Assembly (NCBI GenBank): GCA_002479455.1
Contig: DLNB01000035.1
Location: forward strand, 10,247-21,621
Direction: 5' to 3'
Origin: Acetothermia bacterium UBA7521
GTDB lineage: Bacteria > Bipolaricaulota > Bipolaricaulia > Bipolaricaulales > Bipolaricaulaceae
Length of the DNA stretch: 11,375 bases
Part shown: one piece after another, positions 6,685-11,375 of the stretch
Position numbering within the stretch: the first letter of the stretch is position 1
Layout: each line of letters starts with the position of its first letter
The notes under the pieces: model-generated
The model's input: the letters and a program-made list of their open reading frames with translations, nothing else
Database searches by the model: none
Told to the model about the DNA's origin: nothing
Position numbers and translations under genes: made by a program

Positions 6685-7764
6685 GTGGAACGAATCCTAT
6701 CTCGTGTGGACACCGCCGCGGCCGAGTTCCGGCAGCTCGAAGAAGAGCTCTCCCAACCGGGGGTTGCTTCTCGCTCTGACTTCGTCGATCTGTCACGCCG
6801 CTACGCCCGTCTGCGCGAGCTTGTGGCCAAGGGCGAGGAATTGAAGAGGCTCCGGGCGGCGATCGCCGAGGAAGAAGAGCTCCTTCGCGAGGAGGCCGAC
6901 GCTGAACTCCGCGAGGCCTTGCGGGCAGAAATCGAGCGTGACCAGGCAAGGGCCGAAACCTTGTCCCATGAGCTCTTGCGCATGCTTCTCCCGGAGAACC
7001 CGGCGGACCGCAAGAACGCGATCGTGGAAATCCGCGCGGGCGCCGGGGGAGAAGAAGCGGCTTTGTTCGCTTCCGAGCTGCTCCGGATGTACAGCCGGTA
7101 CGCGGAACGAAAGGGGTACGGTGTTCGGGTGATGGACACCCATCCCACGGCGCTGGGGGGGATGAAGCAGGTCGTGTTCGCCCTCGAGGGGGAGGGCGCC
7201 TACGGGAGGCTGCGTTACGAGTCCGGTGTGCATCGGGTTCAGCGGGTCCCGGAGACCGAAGCGAGTGGACGCGTCCACACTTCGACCGCCACCGTGGTTG
7301 TCCTGCCGGAAGCGGAGGACGTTGAGGTCGAGATCCGACCCGACGATTTGAGGATCGACACGTTCCGCGCCAGCGGTCCTGGCGGCCAACACATGCAGAA
7401 GAATGAAAGCGCTGTTCGGATCACCCACATCCCGACCGGGATCGTCGTGGGCTCTCAGGAGGAGCGCTCCCAGCACCGGAACCGCGAGCTCGCCTTGCGT
7501 GTGCTCCGTGCCCGGCTGTGGGAGATCGAGGCGCGAGAGAAGGAGAACGAGCTTCGCGATGCCCGCCGAAAGCAGATAGGGACTGGCGATCGCTCCGAGA
7601 AGATCCGTACCTACAACTTTCCCCAGACGCGGGTCACCGACCACCGCATCGGACTCACCCTACACTGCCTAGGTGCCGTGATGGACGGTGACCTCGATCA
7701 GCTCATCGACCCAGTCCTCACTACCGAGGTGGCGGAGACCCTCGCCGACTCGCCGGCGATGTAG
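6685..7764 (+). CDS. prfA: Peptide chain release factor 1
   Basis: RF1 recognises UAA and UAG in the ribosomal A site and triggers release of the finished polypeptide. The 359 residues show an N-terminal coiled-coil-rich domain (1-105), the class-I RF segment IRAGAGGEEAALFA (116-129), the RF1 stop-codon tripeptide PxT as Pro189-Glu190-Thr191 within HRVQRVPETEASGRVHTS, and the catalytic GGQ at 233-235 in SGPGGQHMQKNESAVRITH. RF2 would have SPF instead. Length (359 versus 360) and motif positions (E. coli PAT 188-190, GGQ 233-235) agree almost exactly, supporting the GTG start at 6685. The residue after GGQ-His and the loop (MQKNES rather than VNKTDS) is slightly divergent. There is no Shine-Dalgarno; a TACTCT box 8 nt upstream suggests a leaderless message. 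No prmC/hemK methylase follows; the gene stands alone between repeat-rich spacers. Confidence 0.96.
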   Translation: MERILSRVDTAAAEFRQLEEELSQPGVASRSDFVDLSRRYARLRELVAKGEELKRLRAAIAEEEELLREEADAELREALRAEIERDQARAETLSHELLRMLLPENPADRKNAIVEIRAGAGGEEAALFASELLRMYSRYAERKGYGVRVMDTHPTALGGMKQVVFALEGEGAYGRLRYESGVHRVQRVPETEASGRVHTSTATVVVLPEAEDVEVEIRPDDLRIDTFRASGPGGQHMQKNESAVRITHIPTGIVVGSQEERSQHRNRELALRVLRARLWEIEAREKENELRDARRKQIGTGDRSEKIRTYNFPQTRVTDHRIGLTLHCLGAVMDGDLDQLIDPVLTTEVAETLADSPAM

Positions 7765-7786
7765 GGCTTCCCAAGCCCGACCAGAC

Positions 7787-7853
7787 GGCCGTCGGGGATG
7801 AAGCCCGACGCTACAAGCGATGGGGTTGTGTAGCGTCGAACCCTGTGTCCGAC
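7787..7853 (+). repeat. 67-nt double-hairpin element, copy 2 (BIME-like)
   Basis: Two hairpin units head-to-head: GTCGGG (7791-7796) pairing with CCCGAC (7804-7809), then GCTACA; and TGTAGCGTCG with the loop CCTGT and GTCCGAC ending at 7853. The flanks CGACGCTACA and TGTAGCGTCG are exact reverse complements, so the whole element can also fold as one large structure. Copy 1 lies in the rpiA-prfA spacer. Confidence 0.85.
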
Positions 7854-7862
7854 GATGGTTAC

Positions 7863-7887
7863 GTAGGGTCGCACCCTGTGTGCGACG
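7863..7887 (-). repeat. Single hairpin repeat unit (GTCGCAC-CCTGT-GTGCGAC)
   Basis: This is a perfect 7-bp stem (7868-7874 with 7880-7886) and a 5-nt loop, preceded by GTAGG. It follows the unit at 7830-7853 in the same direction with a 33-nt period. Its fifth stem pair is C-G where the units at 11274 and 11355 have G-C, a compensatory change. Confidence 0.8.
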
Positions 7888-7963
7888 GAAGGATGAAGCT
7901 TGCTACCGCCAAGCTCGCCGAGAAAGGCGGGATCTGGGATTACGGTTTGAAACTTGAACCCGC

Positions 7964-7991
7964 TTCTCGGGTGTTCTCGGCGTTCTCTGCG
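7964..7991 (+). repeat. Three tandem 9-10-nt motifs (TTCTCGGGTG / TTCTCGGCG / TTCTCTGCG)
   Basis: Three consecutive copies start with TTCTC at 7964, 7974 and 7983. They are followed at 8018-8028 by CTCTGCGGTGA, and the pattern resembles the GCAGAGAACGCCGAGAA type of short dispersed repeat found between genes in many uncultured bacterial genomes (from memory). No function is inferred. Confidence 0.55.
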
Positions 7992-8040
7992 TCCTTGTAT
8001 GTTAGGGGTGGCGATGCTCTGCGGTGAGAGCTTGTCCGCA

Positions 8041-8070
8041 GCGGCGCAGCTCGTCGGCGACGGCCTTCTC
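8041..8070 (+). repeat. Diverged 30-nt dispersed repeat, copy 2
   Basis: GCGGCGCAGCTCGTCGGCG at its start parallels 6389-6420. It reaches into the stop codon of smpB (8069-8071). Short and imperfect, so tentative. Confidence 0.4.
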
Positions 8071-8524
8071 AGCGGAAGCGCTTCATGGCCTCGCGGGCCT
8101 TACGCTCTTCCTCTTCCTGGACGATCTTCCGCCGTTTGTCCACCTTTGTCTGCCCCCGGGCAAGGGCCAGTTCCACCTTGGCGTAGCCGCGGTCGTTGAA
8201 GTAGAGAGACATCGGGACAAGGGTGTACCCGGCCCGGCCCACCTTGCCGATGAGCCGCGCGATCTCCCGCTTGTGGAAGAGGAGACGCCGCGGCCGCTCG
8301 GGGTCATGTCCCCGTGCGCCGCTCGGGCCGTAGGGAGCGATGTGGACCCCCAGCAACCACACCTCGCCGTCCTTCACCCGGGCGTAGGACTCATCGAGCG
8401 AAGCCCGGTGGAGGCGAAGGGACTTCACCTCCGAGCCGCGGAGGGCAATCCCCGCCTCATAGGTTTCCTCGACCGCGTAGTCGCGGCGAGCACGGCGGTT
8501 GCGGGCGACCAGATCCCGGGGCAT
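8069..8524 (-). CDS. smpB: SsrA-binding protein SmpB
   Basis: SmpB binds tmRNA (ssrA), delivers it to stalled ribosomes and places its C-terminal tail in the empty mRNA channel for trans-translation. The 151 residues match the family throughout: NRRARRDYAVEETYEAGIAL (9-28), SEVKSLRLHRASLDESYARV (31-50), a GEVWLLGVHIAPY strand (53-65), LLFHKREI (81-88), LSLY-like MSLYFND and KVELALARG (115-124), then VDKRRKI and a charged C-terminal helix (125-151). Length is normal. In the tail, GQTKVDKR replaces the common GKKxxDKR. The ATG at 8524 has no Shine-Dalgarno; TAGCCT (8531-8536) ends 6 nt before it, so a leaderless mRNA is likely. No ssrA gene is visible in the window. It diverges from the bifunctional nuclease gene. 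Confidence 0.95.
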   Translation of the reverse strand: MPRDLVARNRRARRDYAVEETYEAGIALRGSEVKSLRLHRASLDESYARVKDGEVWLLGVHIAPYGPSGARGHDPERPRRLLFHKREIARLIGKVGRAGYTLVPMSLYFNDRGYAKVELALARGQTKVDKRRKIVQEEEERKAREAMKRFR

Positions 8525-8530
8525 GCGTCT

Positions 8531-8536
8531 AGGCTA
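8531..8536 (-). promoter_or_regulatory. Possible -10 box (TAGCCT) of smpB, leaderless type
   Basis: On the minus strand TAGCCT (TANNNT) ends 6 nt before the smpB ATG, and no Shine-Dalgarno precedes the ATG. A -35 is not evident. The evidence is positional, from the shared pattern with prfA, pgk and the LolA-like gene. Confidence 0.3.
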
Positions 8537-8611
8537 CCGTGCCTGAGGGTGCCGTGCCACCGTCGGAGCCATCGGCAGAGAAGGCCCCTCTGCATTCCGT
8601 CCGAACGTAAT

Positions 8612-8627
8612 GCGGACCATGGTCCGC
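8612..8627. promoter_or_regulatory. Perfect 16-bp palindrome, candidate operator
   Basis: GCGGACCATGGTCCGC is an exact inverted repeat with no spacer, centred between 8619 and 8620. The -35 hexamer position for the TATAAT at 8643-8648 (17-nt spacing: 8620-8625) falls inside the right half, so a dimeric repressor bound here would block RNA polymerase at the nuclease promoter. It lies about 90 nt upstream of the divergent smpB start and may affect it too. The regulator is not in the window. Confidence 0.5.
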
Positions 8628-8639
8628 CCTGTGGGGGCT

Positions 8640-8648
8640 TGCTATAAT
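8640..8648 (+). promoter_or_regulatory. Extended -10 promoter (TGCTATAAT) of the bifunctional nuclease gene
   Basis: TGnTATAAT is a full consensus extended -10, which needs little or no -35 (the hexamer at 17 nt, TGGTCC, is poor). Transcription should start near 8655, giving a leader of about 27 nt that contains the AGGAGGAGG ribosome binding site. This is the strongest promoter signal in the window. Confidence 0.7.
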
Positions 8649-8666
8649 CCTTGCGATTCGAGAGAG

Positions 8667-8675
8667 AGGAGGAGG
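8667..8675 (+). promoter_or_regulatory. Ribosome binding site AGGAGGAGG deciding the nuclease start
   Basis: This strong Shine-Dalgarno ends 6 nt before the ATG at 8682. It rejects the in-frame upstream ATG at 8610, which lies before the predicted transcription start and would add 24 residues foreign to the family. Confidence 0.8.
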
Positions 8676-8681
8676 CCAGGA

Positions 8682-9167
8682 ATGAGGGAAGCCGAGGTTA
8701 GAGCGTTACTTCTCGATCCAACGACGAAGACGCCGGTTCTGCTCCTCAAGGACCGCAATTCAACGAAAGCAATGCCTATTTGGATTGGCGAGCAGGAGGC
8801 GATGTCCATCGCGATCGAGCTTCAGGGGCACACGTTCCCCCGCCCGTTGTCCCACGACCTGATGCGGGAGCTGTTGAGCACGCTGGGGGGGAACCTCGAG
8901 CGGGCCGTGATCACATCCGTGAAGGAGAGCACCTACTACGCGAGCCTTGTGGTTCGGGATGCTGCAGGGGCGACCCGGGATATCGACGCCCGTCCCTCCG
9001 ATGCGGTGGCGTTGGCCTTGCGCACCCAGGCACCGATCTACATTGAGGAAGCCGTGTTCGAGAAGTCGGCGATCGAGTCGCCGTTTGTCGAGGAAGAGCA
9101 GTTCGAGGAGTTCGTGGAGAAGGACCTCAAGTTTGGGGAGTTCAGGCGGCTCGTCTCTTCGGGCTAA
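8682..9167 (+). CDS. Bifunctional nuclease family protein (BFN/DUF151)
   Basis: The 161-residue product belongs to the BFN_dom/DUF151 family, named after plant proteins reported to have DNase and RNase activity; bacterial members (for example Thermotoga TM0160) are structurally known, but their physiological role is poorly defined. Seen here: TPVLLLKD (17-24), the family signature PIWIGEQEAMSIAIEL (32-47), HDLMRELLSTLG (58-69), and RPSDAVALALR (104-114), followed by IYIEEAVFEKS and an acidic C-terminal extension (about 123-151) rich in Glu, including VEEEQFEEFVEKD. No signal peptide, so cytosolic. The start at 8682 is set by AGGAGGAGG. It has its own strong promoter beneath a 16-bp palindrome, suggesting specific regulation. 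Its stop lies 2 nt from the end of the convergent LolA-like gene. Confidence 0.88.
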   Translation: MREAEVRALLLDPTTKTPVLLLKDRNSTKAMPIWIGEQEAMSIAIELQGHTFPRPLSHDLMRELLSTLGGNLERAVITSVKESTYYASLVVRDAAGATRDIDARPSDAVALALRTQAPIYIEEAVFEKSAIESPFVEEEQFEEFVEKDLKFGEFRRLVSSG

Positions 9168-9169
9168 GT

Positions 9170-9904
9170 TCAGTCGTTGGGCACAGGAGTTGGGGACAGC
9201 CAGCGTTCGGGCTGGCTGTTGATTCTTAGCACATCCCGCAGTTCCAGTCCTGTGTTCACGTGTAACTGACGGCCTTCTTCATCCTCGACCACGGCCTCGA
9301 TCTCCACTGCGGGTGGGCCTTCCGGGTCCGCATAGAGGTTCACCTTCCACGGGATCTGGCTGGTCGAATCCACCCAGAGAACCATCCGCGGGAAGAGTCC
9401 GGACAGGCCCTGGATGTCGAACGCGTCAACCGGAGTGGTGTCATCCGGCGAACCGGGAACGTAGCTGACGGTGATCTGACCCCCGCGAAGGCCGTCCCAC
9501 AGCTGAGCGGGGGTAGGCAATGGGAGCGAGGTCTCAAGATCTGCAGTGCGGATGCGGGTTTCAATCACGAGTTCCAGGTTCGGACGGTAGTGCACGAACA
9601 GCCATTCCTCCGACACAGGTCGCACTGTGAACACCTCGCCCGCCAGGCTGCTCGGTGAGCCGATCTCCACCCGAAGGTTGGCTGGAGAGAGGAACATGAA
9701 TCGGGCCTGAATCTCTCCCTCAGCGCCTCGTAGGATGACCTTTTTGGCGTCGAGGTCGCGGATCCCGTTCCACGCGCTGATGGTCTGGAGGAGCCTTTGC
9801 ACAGACCGGGCGGGGGAAAGGGGATCGAGCCACGACCAGACCGCCGGGGCAAGGGCCAGCGCGCCGCCCAGGAGCAATACCGCTGCCACAACCCATACAT
9901 TCAC
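9170..9904 (-). CDS. Membrane-anchored or secreted protein, possibly LolA/RseB-like fold
   Basis: The 244 residues begin with a hydrophobic segment (about 3-24, VWVVAAVLLLGGALALAPAVW) without the positive charges or Cys of a classical lipoprotein signal, so it is an uncleaved anchor or a signal peptide; no Cys occurs anywhere. The rest is beta-rich: KKVILRG, EIQARFMFLSPANLRVEIG (64-82), a variable loop, EEWLFVHYRPNLELVIET (99-116), then later strands MVLWVDSTSQIPWKVNLY and AVEIEAVVEDEEGRQL. The pattern of a long convex sheet with a 'F.sPanlRvE' strand followed by a 'Y.P' strand recalls LolA/LppX/RseB-type lipid-binding proteins, but I see no diagnostic motif and the call is tentative. Start is GTG; GGAGGT lies 11 nt upstream and overlaps a TATGAT box 6 nt from the GTG. 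It diverges from pgk with no functional link apparent. Confidence 0.5.
   Translation of the reverse strand: MNVWVVAAVLLLGGALALAPAVWSWLDPLSPARSVQRLLQTISAWNGIRDLDAKKVILRGAEGEIQARFMFLSPANLRVEIGSPSSLAGEVFTVRPVSEEWLFVHYRPNLELVIETRIRTADLETSLPLPTPAQLWDGLRGGQITVSYVPGSPDDTTPVDAFDIQGLSGLFPRMVLWVDSTSQIPWKVNLYADPEGPPAVEIEAVVEDEEGRQLHVNTGLELRDVLRINSQPERWLSPTPVPND
9196..9219 (+). terminator. Stem-loop downstream of the nuclease gene, inside the 3' end of the convergent gene
   Basis: A perfect 9-bp stem (ACAGCCAGC at 9196-9204, GCTGGCTGT at 9211-9219) with a 6-nt loop starts 29 nt after the nuclease stop and is followed by TGATTCTT, a weak T-tract. It is GC-rich and well placed to end the + strand transcript, although it lies in the coding sequence of the opposing gene. 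Confidence 0.5.
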
Positions 9905-9910
9905 GGGGCA

Positions 9911-9916
9911 ATCATA
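9911..9916 (-). promoter_or_regulatory. Possible -10 box (TATGAT) of the LolA-like gene, leaderless type
   Basis: TATGAT on the minus strand ends 6 nt before the GTG, which would make the first G of the GTG the predicted +1. It shares a base with GGAGGT (9916-9921). If the box is a true -10, that Shine-Dalgarno-like sequence is not transcribed. No -35 is evident. Confidence 0.4.
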
Positions 9917-9927
9917 CCTCCGCTTCC

Positions 9928-9956
9928 TTGTCGGTCCCGCACCGGGGACCTAGAAT
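9928..9956 (+). promoter_or_regulatory. Promoter of pgk (TTGTCG - 17 nt - TAGAAT)
   Basis: TTGTCG (9928-9933) and TAGAAT (9951-9956) are separated by exactly 17 nt, and each matches the consensus at four or five of six positions. The start would be near 9963, 2 nt before an in-frame GTG (9965) and 11 nt before the ATG (9974). Confidence 0.6.
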
Positions 9957-9973
9957 GGAGCCGGGTGATTGGG

Positions 9974-11155
9974 ATGAAACTCCGTACAGTTCGTGATCTT
10001 GTTCCTCATGGCCTGAAGGTCCTCCTGCGGGCTGACCTCAACGTTCCCCTCTCCGCGGGACGCGTTGCTGACGACAACCGCATTCGATCCATCATCCCCA
10101 CCGTGCAGTGGCTTGTCGAGCGCGGAGCCCGGGTCGCGGTTCTCTCTCACCTCGGCCGCCCCGATGGCGCGGTTCTGGACGCGCTACGCATGGGACCTGT
10201 AGCGACCCGATTGGCAGAACTCCTGGGGAAGGACGTTCCTGCTCTGATGGACTGTGTGGGCCCTGACGCCGCTCATGGAGTGGACGGTCTCACTCCAGGA
10301 GGGGTCGTTGTGCTGGAGAACGTGCGGTTCTACGCCGAGGAGGAGGAGAACGAACCTCGCTTCGCGCAGAAGCTCTCTTCTCCGTTCGACGCGTTCGTGA
10401 ACGACGCGTTCGCCACCGCCCACCGCGCCCACGCGTCCACGGTCGGGGTGGCCCGGTTCCTCCCCTCCTACGCGGGGATGCTCATGGAGCGCGAGGTGGA
10501 GGTCCTGTCCGGGATCCGTGACCACCCGCGCCGCCCCTACTACATCCTCGTGGGGGGGAAGAAGGCGAAGGACAAGCTGGGCGTGCTCACCGACCTCTTG
10601 CCCCGGGTGGACGGGTTCCTCGTGGGCGGAGGGGTGGCGTTCACGTTTCTCGCCGCACAGGGGTACCAGGTGGGTGCGTCGGTGGTAGACGCGAATCTCG
10701 TTAGTACCCTCCGCGATCTGCTGCGGAAGGCAAAGGAGGGGGGCCGAGAGATCCTTCTTCCCGAGGACGTCGTTGTGGCCCGCGAACTCAAGGCGGGGGC
10801 GGAGACGAGGATCGTCCCCGCGGATGCGATCCCCGACGGATGGATGGGCCTCGACATCGGGCCAGCCACGGTGAAGCGGTTCGTCGCGGTGGTGAAAGGC
10901 GCGGGGACGGTGGTGTGGGCGGGTCCGCTCGGCGCGTTCGAGCACCCGCCGTTTGGCGAGGGAACCGCCGCGGTGGCTCAGGCCCTCGTCTCTTCCACGG
11001 CGTTCACCGTGGTCGGGGGGGGCGAGACCGGCGAGGCCGTGGAGAAGCTGGGCCTTGCTGAGCAATTCGGGTACGTTTCAACCGGCGGCGGGGCGACCCT
11101 CGACTTTCTGCGCGGGAAGTCCATGCCGGCGTTGGAAGCTCTGCGGGCCGGTTGA
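9974..11155 (+). CDS. pgk: Phosphoglycerate kinase
   Basis: PGK transfers phosphate between 1,3-bisphosphoglycerate and ADP in glycolysis and gluconeogenesis. From ATG 9974 the product has 393 residues, the usual bacterial length. Motifs in order: RADLNVPL (19-26), LSHLGRP (57-63), ENVRFYAEEEENE (115-127), FVNDAFATAHRAHAS (141-155), the nucleotide-domain lysines in GGKKAKDKLGVL (194-205), LVGGGVAFTFL (216-226), DIGP (294-297), VVWAGPLGAFE (313-323), VVGGGETGEAVEKLG (346-360) and STGGGATLDFL (369-379). The second Gly of the usual GGAK is followed by Lys instead of Ala/Ser. An in-frame GTG at 9965 (adding Val-Ile-Gly) is a real alternative because TAGAAT ends 8 nt before it, matching the leaderless pattern; GGAG at 9957-9960 is 4 nt from the GTG and 13 from the ATG. 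Extension further upstream would overlap the opposing gene and is rejected. It is transcribed alone from its own promoter. Confidence 0.96.
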   Translation: MKLRTVRDLVPHGLKVLLRADLNVPLSAGRVADDNRIRSIIPTVQWLVERGARVAVLSHLGRPDGAVLDALRMGPVATRLAELLGKDVPALMDCVGPDAAHGVDGLTPGGVVVLENVRFYAEEEENEPRFAQKLSSPFDAFVNDAFATAHRAHASTVGVARFLPSYAGMLMEREVEVLSGIRDHPRRPYYILVGGKKAKDKLGVLTDLLPRVDGFLVGGGVAFTFLAAQGYQVGASVVDANLVSTLRDLLRKAKEGGREILLPEDVVVARELKAGAETRIVPADAIPDGWMGLDIGPATVKRFVAVVKGAGTVVWAGPLGAFEHPPFGEGTAAVAQALVSSTAFTVVGGGETGEAVEKLGLAEQFGYVSTGGGATLDFLRGKSMPALEALRAG

Positions 11156-11273
11156 CCTGACCCTCGTGATCCCAAGATGCTACGGAGACTCAAAGACCCC
11201 TACCGCCGAGCGCGCCGCGAACAGCAGTTGAGGAGTTGGGCAGTTGCCGGTTCGTTGGTTCAGCGAAAAAGAC
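11156..11273. other. Spacer behind pgk, no convincing gene
   Basis: No T-run terminator is visible. An ATG at 11177 opens a frame that stays open to the window end, but its second half is a translation of the hairpin repeats and it has neither a Shine-Dalgarno nor a TANNNT box, so I do not call it. The segment contains the second copy of the 45-nt dispersed repeat. Confidence 0.6.
11219..11263 (-). repeat. 45-nt dispersed repeat, copy 2 (inverted relative to copy 1)
   Basis: Its reverse complement aligns without gaps to 6534-6578 at 36 of 45 positions; the ends CTGAACCAACG and GCTGTTC are exact. It sits directly before the hairpin array, much as copy 1 sits in the repeat-rich rpiA-prfA spacer. 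Confidence 0.75.
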
Positions 11274-11375
11274 GTCGGACACAGGGTCCGACGCTACAGA
11301 ACCGCGAACGTTCGTCGCACACAAGGCGCGACGCTACGCAGACGCGGAACAACCGTCGGACGCAGGGTCCGACGC
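11274..11375 (+). repeat. Tandem array of three hairpin units (40-41-nt period), running off the window
   Basis: Units start at 11274, 11314 and 11355: GTCGGAC-ACAGG-GTCCGAC, GTCGCAC-ACAAG-GCGCGAC and GTCGGAC-GCAGG-GTCCGAC, each followed by GCTAC or GC at the window edge. The linkers (about 16-17 nt) are themselves similar (AGAACCGCGAACGTTC versus GCAGACGCGGAACAACC). These are the reverse orientation of the units at 7830-7887. The array may continue beyond the window. Confidence 0.85.

Larger units (their letters stand above)
7765..8068. other. 304-nt spacer between convergent prfA and smpB, repeat-filled
   Basis: It holds a 6-bp hairpin at the prfA stop (7764-7778, GGGCTT/AAGCCC), the second 67-nt double-hairpin element, a further hairpin unit, three tandem TTCTCGG-like motifs and part of another short repeat. 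A 60-codon frame from 7845 is made of these repeats and is not a credible gene. I see no clear terminator with a T-run for either gene. Confidence 0.75.

Noticed and set aside
7764..7778. Intrinsic terminator at the prfA stop (GGGCTT/AAGCCC)
   Set aside because: Only 6 bp with a 3-nt loop and no T-run; kept as a note within the spacer entry.
7845..8027. 60-codon frame after prfA
   Set aside because: It starts inside the 67-nt element and continues through hairpin and tandem repeats; a translation of repeats.
8525..8611. tmRNA (ssrA) next to smpB
   Set aside because: I looked on both sides of smpB for tmRNA-like ends and a tag frame and found none; the spacers are too short or filled with repeats.
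8610..8681. 24-residue N-terminal extension of the nuclease from ATG 8610
   Set aside because: It lies before the predicted transcription start and across the palindrome; the ATG at 8682 has AGGAGGAGG at ideal distance.
9797..9973. Upstream start of pgk at 9797
   Set aside because: It would overlap the opposing gene and add 59 residues with no homology; the PGK N-terminus begins at MKLRTVRDL (or three residues earlier at GTG 9965).
11177..11375. Open frame running off the right end (MLRRLKDPYRR...)
   Set aside because: Its second half encodes RRTQGPT-type residues purely because the hairpin units are in frame; no SD or TANNNT box and no family resemblance. The sequence beyond the window could change this.
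11274..11375. CRISPR array at the right end
   Set aside because: Regular 40-41-nt spacing, but the repeats differ from one another, the linkers are only about 16-17 nt and are similar to each other, and related units occur singly elsewhere in the window.

Overview
The window comes from a high-GC bacterium (coding third positions are overwhelmingly G/C) and carries nine protein genes, all housekeeping or central-carbon genes. I see no tRNA, rRNA, tmRNA, CRISPR array, phage or transposase gene. The adjacent folD-fhs pair (methyl branch of the Wood-Ljungdahl pathway / C1-folate pool) and an ADP-forming acyl-CoA synthetase fused to a GNAT acetyltransferase suggest an anaerobe that makes or uses acetate. 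This fits uncultured acetogen-like lineages such as Bipolaricaulota/Acetothermia (OP1), but the taxonomic guess is an inference from gene content only.

Layout: folD (5' end cut by the window edge) and fhs form a tight + strand operon at 2-2635. Convergent to it is the large ACD-GNAT gene (2784-5483, -). A 47-nt divergent spacer leads to rpiA (5531-6232, +). A 452-nt repeat-filled spacer precedes prfA (6685-7764, +), and a 304-nt repeat-filled spacer follows it. smpB (8069-8524, -) and a DUF151 bifunctional-nuclease-family gene (8682-9167, +) diverge from a regulatory spacer that holds a perfect 16-bp palindrome and a near-consensus extended -10 promoter. A membrane-anchored LolA/RseB-like gene (9170-9904, -) ends 2 nt from the nuclease gene and diverges from pgk (9974-11155, +). 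The right end is a tandem array of small hairpin repeats.

Together, FolD and Fhs interconvert formate and folate-bound C1 units, the ACD module can convert acetyl-CoA to acetate with ATP gain, PGK and RpiA serve glycolysis/gluconeogenesis and the pentose-phosphate pathway, and RF1 and SmpB serve translation termination and ribosome rescue.

Three things stand out beyond the gene list. (1) The spacers behind gene 3' ends are mosaics of dispersed repeats, including a roughly 24-nt hairpin unit with compensatory base changes, present singly, in tandem and head-to-head (REP/BIME-like). (2) Genes without a usable Shine-Dalgarno tend to have a TANNNT -10-like box 6-8 nt before the start codon, as expected of leaderless mRNAs, while fhs, the ACD gene and the nuclease gene have strong SDs. 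(3) Fhs has Gln in place of the usual Glu of the REPS motif, while the ACD-GNAT fusion keeps the catalytic histidines that the related protein acetyltransferase PatZ is reported to have lost.
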